This document shows positions 26,639-34,335 of a DNA stretch of 64,000 nt, one piece after another. The notes under the pieces are model-generated. The model searched no databases. It had not been told where the DNA came from and saw nothing but the letters and a program-made list of their open reading frames with translations. The stretch lies in NCBI GenBank assembly GCA_002471665.1, contig DKQK01000012.1:104367-168366 (forward strand), given 5' to 3'. The position numbers and the translations under genes were made by a program. The stretch comes from Gammaproteobacteria bacterium UBA7310 (lineage in GTDB: Bacteria; Pseudomonadota; Gammaproteobacteria; Pseudomonadales; Ketobacteraceae). Positions within the stretch are counted from its first letter, which is position 1, and each line of letters starts with the position of its first letter.

Positions 26639-28109
26639 ATTGGCACTCAGTATAGCCTGGCTGGTTGGCGGCATTGCCGTGGGGGCATTGATGACCTGGC
26701 AGTTGATGCCAAAATCCAGTGGCGGTGATATGGCCGCCAGCGATGAACCAAAACCCCTGTATTGGGTGGCGCCCATGGATCCGAATTACAAACGGGATCA
26801 GCCGGGCAAATCGCCGATGGGGATGGATTTGATCCCGGTGTATGCCGAAGACAGCAGCGCCGGTGATGCCGGGCCGGGCACCATCTCGATTTCACCGGAA
26901 GTGGTGAATAACCTGGGTGTGCGTACTCAACCGGCTGCCAGTGGTACTTTACACACCGAGATCAATACGGTGGGTTATGTGCAGTACAATCAGGATGCCC
27001 TGATTCACATTCATCCCCGGGTGCAGGGTTGGGTGGAGAAACTTCACGTGAAAGCCGAAGGTGATCCGGTTACCCGCGGGCAGCCGCTCTATGATCTGTA
27101 CGCGCCGGAGTTGGTGAACGCCCAGGAAGAATATCTGTTGGCGCTGGATCGCAACAATCAACGCTTGATCAAGGCTGCTCATGACCGTCTCGAGGCGTTG
27201 CAGTTGTCCGCGGGCACCATTGCCGCGCTGCGCAAAAACGGGCGGGTCAGTCAAACCGTTACCATGTATTCCCCCCAGAGTGGGGTGGTGGATAATCTCA
27301 ATATCCGTGAAGGCTTTTATGTGCAACCGGGCACCACCGTCATGTCCATTGGTTCACTGGATGAGGTTTGGGTGGAGGCCGATGTGTTTGAGCGCCAGGC
27401 CTCTCTGGTAAAAGTGGGTGCTACGGTCACCATGACCCTGGATTATCTGCCGGGGCGTGAGTGGAATGGCCGTGTGGACTATGTGTATCCGACCTTGGAT
27501 GAAAAGACCCGAACCATCCAGGTGCGCATGCGTTTTGCCAATCCCCAGCGGGAACTGAAGCCGAACATGTTCGCCCAGGTTGTAATCCATGCCCGTGCCG
27601 ACAGCAGCAATGTACTGATTCCGCGCGAAGCGCTGATCCGTACCGGAAAAACCGATCGGGTGGTGTTGGCATTGGGAGAAGGCCGTTTTAAATCGATTAA
27701 CGTAACAGTCGGGCGCATGGGGGAAGATCGCGTGGAGATCCTGCAGGGCCTGGCGGCGGAGGAAACGGTGGTAACCTCTGCCCAATTCCTGCTGGATTCC
27801 GAATCCTCCAAGACTTCCGATTTCCAACGTATGCACCATGAAGACCAGAATCCTCCGGATCGCGAAGCACAGGTGATGGGGGTGATCAATGCCGTGGACC
27901 GGAGTAACCGGACACTGAATATCTCCCGCGAGGCCATCCCCAAGTGGAACAGAGAGCCTGCGACCCTGGATTTTGCCGTTGACGATAGCCTGGACATGAG
28001 CTCCCTGCAGCCGGGAATGAATATTCATTTCACCTTTGTGATTACCGAAGACTGGGATTTTGTCGTCACGGAGCTGCATATCATGGAGGAGGCCATGAAC
28101 CATGATTGA
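26631..28109 (+). CDS. cusB: Periplasmic adaptor with N-terminal heavy-metal-binding motif (CusB-like)
   Basis: The 492-residue membrane fusion protein starts with an anchor, then has the metal-binding segment YWVAPMDPNYKRDQPGKSPMGMDLIPVY, quoted here as WVAPMDP...SPMGMDLIPVY. This segment is typical of copper/silver adaptors. It is followed by the barrel-sandwich, alpha-hairpin and beta-barrel domains (IHPRVQGWVEKLHVKAEGD, in part GWVEKLHVKAEGD). A C-terminal extension of about 90 residues resembles a CusF-like metal chaperone domain (VMGVINAVDRSNRTLNIS...IHFTFVIT). ATG 26631 follows AGGGGAA. It overlaps cusC and cusA by 8 bp each. Confidence 0.9.
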   Translation: MNKLALSIAWLVGGIAVGALMTWQLMPKSSGGDMAASDEPKPLYWVAPMDPNYKRDQPGKSPMGMDLIPVYAEDSSAGDAGPGTISISPEVVNNLGVRTQPAASGTLHTEINTVGYVQYNQDALIHIHPRVQGWVEKLHVKAEGDPVTRGQPLYDLYAPELVNAQEEYLLALDRNNQRLIKAAHDRLEALQLSAGTIAALRKNGRVSQTVTMYSPQSGVVDNLNIREGFYVQPGTTVMSIGSLDEVWVEADVFERQASLVKVGATVTMTLDYLPGREWNGRVDYVYPTLDEKTRTIQVRMRFANPQRELKPNMFAQVVIHARADSSNVLIPREALIRTGKTDRVVLALGEGRFKSINVTVGRMGEDRVEILQGLAAEETVVTSAQFLLDSESSKTSDFQRMHHEDQNPPDREAQVMGVINAVDRSNRTLNISREAIPKWNREPATLDFAVDDSLDMSSLQPGMNIHFTFVITEDWDFVVTELHIMEEAMNHD

Positions 28110-31100
28110 AGCCATTATTCGTTGGTCCGTTCACAACCGGTTTTTTGTGTTACTGGCCATGGTGATGATCCTGGGGGGAGGTGCCTATGCTCTCAAAAAT
28201 ACCCCGGTGGATGCCATCCCGGATTTGTCGGATGTGCAGGTCATCATTAAAACCAGCTATCCCGGGCAGGCACCGCAGGTGGTGGAAGATCAGGTAACCT
28301 ACCCCCTGACCACCGCCATGCTGTCGGTGCCCGGCGCGGTTACCGTTCGGGGTTATTCCTTTTTCGGCGATTCCTACGTCTACGTTATTTTTGATGAAGA
28401 AACCGATCTGTACTGGGCCCGCAGCAGGGTATTGGAATACCTGAGTCAGGTGGCGGCAAATCTGCCGGAAAACGCCCGCCCGCAGTTGGGCCCGGATGCC
28501 ACCGGTGTCGGTTGGGTCTACCTGTACGCCTTGGTGGATCGCAGTGGCAAGCACGATATCAGCCAGCTGCGCACCCTGCAGGATTGGTTCTTGAAATACG
28601 AATTGCAGACGGTGCCGGGGGTGTCGGAAGTGGCATCCGTGGGTGGCATGGTCAAGCAATACCAGGTCAAGGTAAACCCGGACAAGTTACGGGCGTTTGG
28701 CATTCCTTTATCCCACATACAACTGGCCATTCGACAGGGTAATCAGGAAGTGGGCGCCTCCGTGGTGGAGATGGCCGAAGCCGAATACATGGTGCGCGCC
28801 ACCGGCTACATCCAGAATGCGGAGGATCTTGGTAACGTGCCCCTGGGGGTGAACCAGAATGGTACACCCTTGTTGTTGAAAGATGTGTCAGAGATTGCCA
28901 TTGGTCCGCAAATGCGGCGGGGTATTGCGGAACTTAATGGGGAAGGGGAAACCGTCGGCGGTGTGGTGGTGATGCGCTTTGGTGAAAACGCGCAAAAGAC
29001 TATTGCCGGTGTGAAAGCCAAGTTGGAACAACTGAAGCAGGGCTTACCTGACGGTGTGGAGTTGGTGCCGGTTTATGATCGCTCTGACCTGATCGAGCGC
29101 GCGGTGCGGAACCTGTGGCACAAGCTGGGCGAGGAACTGCTGATGGTGGCGCTGGTGTGTGTGGTGTTTCTGCTCCACGTGCGCTCATCCCTGGTGGCCA
29201 TTGTCAGTTTGCCGGTGGGCATCCTGGTGGCGTTTATTGTGATGTACTGGCAGGGATTGAACGCCAATATCATGTCGCTGGGTGGTATCGCCATCGCCGT
29301 TGGCGCCATGATCGATGGCGCCATCGTGTTGATTGAAAACATGCACAAGCATATGGAACGCACGCCGCTCACACCGCAGAATCGCTGGCAGGTGGTGGCC
29401 GATTCCGCGGCCGAAGTGGGGCCGGCTTTGTTCTTCAGCCTGATGATCATCACGGTCAGTTTTATCCCGGTGTTTACCCTGGAGGCACAGGAAGGGCGCA
29501 TGTTTTCGCCTCTGGCGTTTACCAAAACCTATGCCATGGCGGCCGCTGCCGCCCTGGCCATTACACTGGTCCCGGTGCTGATGGGGTACTTTATCCGGGG
29601 TAAGGTGATTGCTGAACAACGCAATCCGGTGAATCGCCTGTTGATTGCCCTGTACCGGCCGGTGATCGCCCTGTTGCTGCGCTTTCCGGTGACCACGTTG
29701 CTGTTTGCAGTGCTGATCACGCTGTTGGGCAGTATTCCGCTGAAGCAGATCGGCAGCGAATTTATGCCGCCGTTGGATGAAGGGGATCTGATGTATATGC
29801 CCACCACCTACCCGGGTATTTCCATCGGCAAGGCCCGGGAGTTGCTGCAGCAAACAGATAAGCTGATTCGCACAGTGCCGGAGGTGGAAAACGTGTTCGG
29901 TAAAGTGGGGCGCGCCGAAACCGCCACCGATCCCGCGCCGCTTACCATGATTGAAACCTTTATCCAACTTAAACCCAGGGACGAGTGGCGGCAAGGCTTA
30001 ACCACCGAAGGCTTGAAGCAGGAACTGGATGCCCTGGTGAAGTTGCCCGGTGTTACCAATGCCTGGGTAATGCCCATAAAAACCCGCATTGATATGCTGG
30101 CCACCGGGATTAAAACGCCGGTGGGAATAAAAGTGGCGGGCCCGGACCTGGATATGATTCAACAAATCGGACAACAACTGGAATCCATTCTGGCGGAGGT
30201 ACCCGGGACCGCTTCCGTCTACTCCGAACGGGTGGCCGGTGGGCGTTACATCAAGGTGGATATTCAGCGGGAAAAGGCCGCCCGCTATGGGCTGAACATA
30301 GCCCAGGTACAGCAGGTGGTGGCAACCGCCATCGGCGGCATGAATGTGGCGCAAACCGTGGAGGGGCTGGAACGTTACCCGATCAATTTGCGGTATCCGC
30401 AGGATTATCGTGACAGCCCGGAGCGGCTTGCCCTGCTGCCTATCGTCACACCCAGCGGTCAGGTGGTGTCATTGGGTGATGTGGCCCAAGTGTATATTGA
30501 ACAGGGGCCGCCGGGTATTAAAAGTGAAAACGCCAGGTTGAACGGCTGGACTTTCATCGACATTGAAAACGTGGATGTGGGTGGCTATGTGGAGGAAGCC
30601 AGGGAAGTGGTGCAGGCGCAGCTGGACCTGCCGGCAGGTTACTCCGTCACTTGGGCTGGCCAGTATGAATACATGCAGAGAGCGAAAGCCAAATTGACCT
30701 ACGTGGTGCCGTTGACCCTGATGCTGATCGTGGTGCTGTTGTACATGAATTTTCGCAGCTTTGCTGAAGTGTTTATCATCATTCTGACGCTGCCTCTGGC
30801 CATGGTGGGTGGGGTGACACTGATGTGGCTGGAGGGCTATAACTTTTCGGTGGCAACCGCAGTGGGCTTTATCGCCCTGGCCGGCGTGGCAGCTGAAACA
30901 GGCGTGATCATGTTGCAATACTTGAAGCAATCCTATCAGGAGCAGGCGGCAAAGGTGGGCGCGGCATTGAGCCGACAGCAGTTGAGCACGGCCATACTGG
31001 AGGGTGCCAGCTTGCGGGTACGGCCGGTGATGATGACTGCCATTGCCACCATTGTCGGGCTGGTGCCGGTGATGTATGGAACCGGCACCGGGTCGGAAGT

Positions 31101-31212
31101 CATGAGCCGAATTGCGGCACCGATGGTGGGGGGTATGGTGACGGCAGTGTTGTTGACCTTGATGGTACTGCCGGTTTTATACAGTCTGTGGCTGCGATGG
31201 CGCCCGGAGTAA
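28102..31212 (+). CDS. cusA: Heavy-metal RND efflux pump (CusA-like Cu(I)/Ag(I) exporter)
   Basis: This 1036-residue HME-RND pump has the proton-relay segment GAMIDGAIVLIENMHKHME. The three methionines matching the CusA metal path also appear kept, in YMPTTYPGIS, PLTMIETFIQLKP and RIDMLATGIK. This supports monovalent copper/silver rather than Zn/Co/Ni, though not decisively. The pump exports metal from the periplasm or cytoplasm through the CusBC duct. The start overlaps cusB (ATGATTGA). A short hairpin follows. Confidence 0.92.
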   Translation: MIEAIIRWSVHNRFFVLLAMVMILGGGAYALKNTPVDAIPDLSDVQVIIKTSYPGQAPQVVEDQVTYPLTTAMLSVPGAVTVRGYSFFGDSYVYVIFDEETDLYWARSRVLEYLSQVAANLPENARPQLGPDATGVGWVYLYALVDRSGKHDISQLRTLQDWFLKYELQTVPGVSEVASVGGMVKQYQVKVNPDKLRAFGIPLSHIQLAIRQGNQEVGASVVEMAEAEYMVRATGYIQNAEDLGNVPLGVNQNGTPLLLKDVSEIAIGPQMRRGIAELNGEGETVGGVVVMRFGENAQKTIAGVKAKLEQLKQGLPDGVELVPVYDRSDLIERAVRNLWHKLGEELLMVALVCVVFLLHVRSSLVAIVSLPVGILVAFIVMYWQGLNANIMSLGGIAIAVGAMIDGAIVLIENMHKHMERTPLTPQNRWQVVADSAAEVGPALFFSLMIITVSFIPVFTLEAQEGRMFSPLAFTKTYAMAAAAALAITLVPVLMGYFIRGKVIAEQRNPVNRLLIALYRPVIALLLRFPVTTLLFAVLITLLGSIPLKQIGSEFMPPLDEGDLMYMPTTYPGISIGKARELLQQTDKLIRTVPEVENVFGKVGRAETATDPAPLTMIETFIQLKPRDEWRQGLTTEGLKQELDALVKLPGVTNAWVMPIKTRIDMLATGIKTPVGIKVAGPDLDMIQQIGQQLESILAEVPGTASVYSERVAGGRYIKVDIQREKAARYGLNIAQVQQVVATAIGGMNVAQTVEGLERYPINLRYPQDYRDSPERLALLPIVTPSGQVVSLGDVAQVYIEQGPPGIKSENARLNGWTFIDIENVDVGGYVEEAREVVQAQLDLPAGYSVTWAGQYEYMQRAKAKLTYVVPLTLMLIVVLLYMNFRSFAEVFIIILTLPLAMVGGVTLMWLEGYNFSVATAVGFIALAGVAAETGVIMLQYLKQSYQEQAAKVGAALSRQQLSTAILEGASLRVRPVMMTAIATIVGLVPVMYGTGTGSEVMSRIAAPMVGGMVTAVLLTLMVLPVLYSLWLRWRPE

Positions 31213-31216
31213 AAAA

Positions 31217-31236
31217 AGGCTGGCGTAAGCCAGCCT
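31217..31236 (+). terminator. Hairpin after cusA
   Basis: AGGCTGGC and GCCAGCCT form a perfect 8-bp stem with a GTAA loop, 5 bp after the cusA stop. It has an A-run before it and no T-run after, so it would work better on the minus strand, for the convergent 31308 gene. Confidence 0.5.
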
Positions 31237-31307
31237 GTTCAACCTGCGTGCGGAGCAAGCCAGGTAAGGTACAAGTACCGATCGGGTCTATATGGGGCTA
31301 TGTGGGT

Positions 31308-31949
31308 CTATATAAAATACACCGGCGGTGTAATGTGTGCTTCCGGAATGGTGTTGGTTTTCTGCAAGGCAGCGTTCAGCATCTGGTCGGTTTTTACCGG
31401 CCCGTATAAATGGCAGCTTTCCACATAACCCAGATTAAAGAGTTTGCGCAGTAATCCCAGCTCAGCCCGGTTGGGCATGGCTTTTGCCCCTGAACGTAAC
31501 CATTCCATTACGCTGCGGATGCTTGTGCTGTCATAGGGTTGTTGCTGAATACCGTCGAACTGAGCTTTGGTGATCTTCATGCGATCAGCCGGTTTGGCCA
31601 GCCCGGTAAACTCATCCTGCAGCGCCTGAAAAACCACCAGACCGTTTTTGTCGATGACTTCGCTGGCCTCCGGCTCCAGTGTCTTGCTGATGCTGTTGTT
31701 ACTGTCGCGGCCGGGGCGGTCACCGGCACCCACTGACAGGGTGGCCCGTGACAGCTCGCGGAACAACTGTCCTTTCTTGATGGTGATGCGGTAATTGCTG
31801 TACAGCTCGTCAAGAAAGGCACTGACACCGAATTGCGGCCGGGTTGAATATTTCTTTTCCCAGAAGCGCATGACTTCGTCGCGAACCCCGTGGTCCAGGT
31901 TGGCCGCCAGCACCGCCAAAAATGCGTTTTTTCGTTCCGTCAGGGACAT
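31308..31949 (-). CDS. Unrecognised 213-residue protein co-transcribed with the ammonium transporter
   Basis: I do not recognise this protein. It is soluble, mostly helical, has no signal peptide or membrane segment, and starts MSLTERKNAFLAVLAANLD. The only Cys lies near the end (YVESCHLYGP). A perfect ribosome site, AAGGAGGTGA, precedes the ATG, and it lies only 15 bp after the amt stop, so the two are surely one operon. Amt partners are normally PII (GlnK) proteins; this is not one, as PII is about 112 residues with a T-loop Tyr. I infer a regulator or user of imported ammonium, without knowing how. Confidence 0.7.
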   Translation of the reverse strand: MSLTERKNAFLAVLAANLDHGVRDEVMRFWEKKYSTRPQFGVSAFLDELYSNYRITIKKGQLFRELSRATLSVGAGDRPGRDSNNSISKTLEPEASEVIDKNGLVVFQALQDEFTGLAKPADRMKITKAQFDGIQQQPYDSTSIRSVMEWLRSGAKAMPNRAELGLLRKLFNLGYVESCHLYGPVKTDQMLNAALQKTNTIPEAHITPPVYFI

Positions 31950-31964
31950 GTCTCACCTCCTTGG

Positions 31965-33248
31965 TTATTTGAAGCTTTGGGTGAGTTGATGGAATTCCGG
32001 ATACCCCACTTCATGGTGCTCGGTAAAATCCAGTCCCCGTTGTTCATGCTCGCTGTCCACTCGCATGCCAATGGCCAGGTTCACCAGATGGAACAGCACC
32101 AGGCTGCCGAAAAAGGCCCAGACAAATCCGGCCCCAACCCCCACCAGCTGGGTCATGATACGATCGCTATTGAAAAGATCACCCTGATAAAACACGCCTG
32201 CTGCCAGTGTGCCCCAGGCACCGCCGATACCGTGCACCGGAATTGCTCCCACCACGTCATCCACCTTGCAGTACAGTAACAGGCGGGTACTGGGTACGAT
32301 CAGCATGCCGGCGATGAAACCGGTGAGCACCGCGTACTGGGGTGCCATGCTCGCGCAGCCGGCGGTGATTCCAACCAGGCCCGCCAATGCGCCGTTAACA
32401 CAGGACGTCAGCAGAACGGGCTGGCGCGCCAGGATACAGTACACCACGGTTCCCACCGCACCGGCGCAAGCGGCCAGATGCGTATTCAACGCAATAAGGC
32501 CGAGGCTTGCAGACGCCTCCAGGGTGGAACCGGCATTGAAACCGAACCATCCCATCCACAGAATAAAGCCCCCCAGAGCCACCAGGGACAAATTGTGGCC
32601 GGGGATCTCCCGGGGTTCACCGGTGGCGCGATCAAAGCGGCCCAGGCGTGGACCAATGACGATGGCCGCTGCCAGAGCGCACCAGCCACCCACTGAATGC
32701 ACCACGGTGGAACCGGCAAAATCCACGAAGCCTTTTTGTGCCAGCCAGCCGTTACTGTTCCATACCCAGGAACCGTAGATCGGATAAATCGCCGCAGTGA
32801 CCACCACGGCACAGACAATATAGCTGGTGAACTTGGTCCGTTCGGCAATGGCGCCACTGACGATGGTGGCGGCGGTGGCGGCAAACATGGATTGGAACAG
32901 CAGCATGGTGTAGTCATGCTGGGAGGCATCATTAAGCATGAAATGGGATTCGCCGAACCAGCCGGTGCTGCTTTGCCCGAACATCAGCCCATAGCCCACC
33001 GTCCAGAACACCAGGCTGGCCAGGCAGACATCGATGAAATTCTTCATCATCACATTGATGGAATTTTTGGCCCGGGTGCTGCCGGATTCCAGCAGGGCAA
33101 AGCCAGCCTGCATAAAGAACACCAGTACGGAGGCAGTAACCACCCACAGCGTATTCATGTTGACGATGAGTTCCTGCTCTCCTGCAAATGCGCTACCAGA
33201 AATCGCAGACAATAAGAGTCCAGCGCATGACAAAGTGATGCGTTTCAC
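31965..33248 (-). CDS. amt: Ammonium transporter (Amt family)
   Basis: The protein has a cleavable signal (ending near SGSAFA) and eleven membrane helices. The twin pore histidines occur in VVHSVGG and PVHGIGGAWG, with the Phe gate region FMQAGFALLESGS near the N-terminus. It carries NH4+/NH3 into the cell. GTG 33248 is chosen because GAGG lies 8 nt upstream and the signal peptide then starts MKRITLS; TTG 33254 lies too close to that site. No glnK is adjacent. An unknown gene follows in the same operon, and possible NtrC half-sites lie about 140-200 bp upstream. Confidence 0.93.
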   Translation of the reverse strand: MKRITLSCAGLLLSAISGSAFAGEQELIVNMNTLWVVTASVLVFFMQAGFALLESGSTRAKNSINVMMKNFIDVCLASLVFWTVGYGLMFGQSSTGWFGESHFMLNDASQHDYTMLLFQSMFAATAATIVSGAIAERTKFTSYIVCAVVVTAAIYPIYGSWVWNSNGWLAQKGFVDFAGSTVVHSVGGWCALAAAIVIGPRLGRFDRATGEPREIPGHNLSLVALGGFILWMGWFGFNAGSTLEASASLGLIALNTHLAACAGAVGTVVYCILARQPVLLTSCVNGALAGLVGITAGCASMAPQYAVLTGFIAGMLIVPSTRLLLYCKVDDVVGAIPVHGIGGAWGTLAAGVFYQGDLFNSDRIMTQLVGVGAGFVWAFFGSLVLFHLVNLAIGMRVDSEHEQRGLDFTEHHEVGYPEFHQLTQSFK

Positions 33249-33387
33249 GGGCAAATCCTCGTTAAAGTGTGACGGGGTTAAATATTTTTATGTCTTTAAC
33301 AGGTTTAGTAAGGTGCAGAAGGCTGGTCAAGAAGTGTGCAGGCTCATGGCGCGCAAGAAGCTTTAATTGAACGCTGTCCATTTGCTT

Positions 33388-33456
33388 TGTATCGAGTTGG
33401 TGCATTTTTTTGGTTTATTTTTTATAGGATTGAGTAAGGCGCATCGGTTTGGTGCG
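33388..33456 (-). promoter_or_regulatory. Two NtrC-like sites upstream of amt (tentative)
   Basis: Two 17-bp stretches (33388-33404 and 33440-33456) end in TGGTGCA and TGGTGCG, the right half of the NtrC consensus. Their left halves are poor (about 4 of 7 positions). Their centres are 52 bp apart, about five helical turns. I did not find a convincing sigma-54 -24/-12 element between them and amt, so this stays tentative. The rest of the 269-bp amt-ectR gap shows no gene. Confidence 0.3.
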
Positions 33457-33517
33457 CAGGGGCGATAAATGTGTTTTTTTGTAAGAACCCGGATGCCCCG
33501 CTCCGGGTCACGTCACT

Positions 33518-34021
33518 TTACCCTTCCGATGGCGGGTCGATATTCAGGTCCGCGCGGTCCAGCTTGCCCACTTCCAGAAAGGGTGCCGCATCCAGTTCCT
33601 GCGCGTCCATCATTTCCGCTACCCGTTGCAGGGCGGCAATGATCATGGATTGCTCCCAGTCCTGCAGACGCTCAAATTTTTGCGTGAATTGATCCTGCAG
33701 CGGCAGGGGGGCGGTTTTCAACACCTCATGGGCGGTTTCGGTCAGGTGGGCGTGGACTTTGCGTTTGTCTGCCTGGGAGCGTTGCCGGTATACCAGGCCT
33801 CGTTTTTCCAAACGGTCCATGATGGTGGTCACGGTGGCCTGGCTCAGACTGATGTCATGGGCCAACTCACCGATGGTGGCTTCTCCCTTATTACGGATGG
33901 CCTGCATCAACATGATTTGCGGCGCGGTCAGGCCGGTGGTTTTGGCCAGGTGCTTGGAATGCAGGTCAGTGGCACGAATGACCCGCCGCAGGGCGATCAG
34001 TACATCGGCGATATTGCTCAA
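33518..34021 (-). CDS. ectR: MarR-type regulator of the ectoine genes (EctR)
   Basis: The 167-residue MarR protein begins MSNIADVLIALRRVIRATDLHSKHL (in part LRRVIRATDLHSKHL), a run characteristic of EctR, known in methylotrophs as a repressor of ectABC. The winged-helix part includes GELAHDISLSQATVTTIMDRL and a wing with RSQADKRKVH. It appears to start with TTG at 34021, supported by AGGAAGGA seven bases upstream. It is divergent from ectAB with a 314-bp shared promoter region. The acidic C-terminus (LNIDPPSEG) is short. Confidence 0.88.
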   Translation of the reverse strand: MSNIADVLIALRRVIRATDLHSKHLAKTTGLTAPQIMLMQAIRNKGEATIGELAHDISLSQATVTTIMDRLEKRGLVYRQRSQADKRKVHAHLTETAHEVLKTAPLPLQDQFTQKFERLQDWEQSMIIAALQRVAEMMDAQELDAAPFLEVGKLDRADLNIDPPSEG

Positions 34022-34173
34022 GGATTGTTCCTTCCTGAAAAAGTGTTCTGCCTTCGATCGATTTTAGACCGGTAGCGATTATACGTTTTATCCGGGCTCG
34101 GGGGGTCAAAATCACAAAAAACGCCCAAAAATGGCCTAAATCGGGATTAGACGCCCTGAATTGATTCACGGGC

Positions 34174-34201
34174 TGGACATTTAATTTATTTTGAGTACAA
34201 T
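34174..34201 (+). promoter_or_regulatory. Candidate sigma-70 promoter of the ectoine operon
   Basis: TGGACA (34174-34179) and TACAAT (34196-34201) are separated by 16 bp, each one base off consensus, leaving a leader of about 125 nt before ectAB. The 314-bp ectR-ectAB region (34022-34335) contains no other gene that I can support; it is A/T-rich and is where EctR should bind, but I found no clear palindrome in it. Confidence 0.5.
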
Positions 34202-34335
34202 GTATCTCGACTTTAGCAACCAACGCAGAGCCATGCTTAATTTAGCTGAAATTTCAAGCACATTCCGATTTTCCCATCTTTTATCCTGTCTTTTACCCTT
34301 AGACCTCTAATTAACCAGAAGCGTAAATTGATATT

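Noticed and set aside
31270..31310. Imperfect GGGTCTATATG-like triple repeat before the stop of the unknown gene
   Set aside because: Units of 10-11 bp with several mismatches over only about 32 bp; too short and irregular to call.
33255..33387. Sigma-54 promoter for amt
   Set aside because: No GG-N10-GC pair near the TGGCAC/TTGCA consensus was found on the minus strand.
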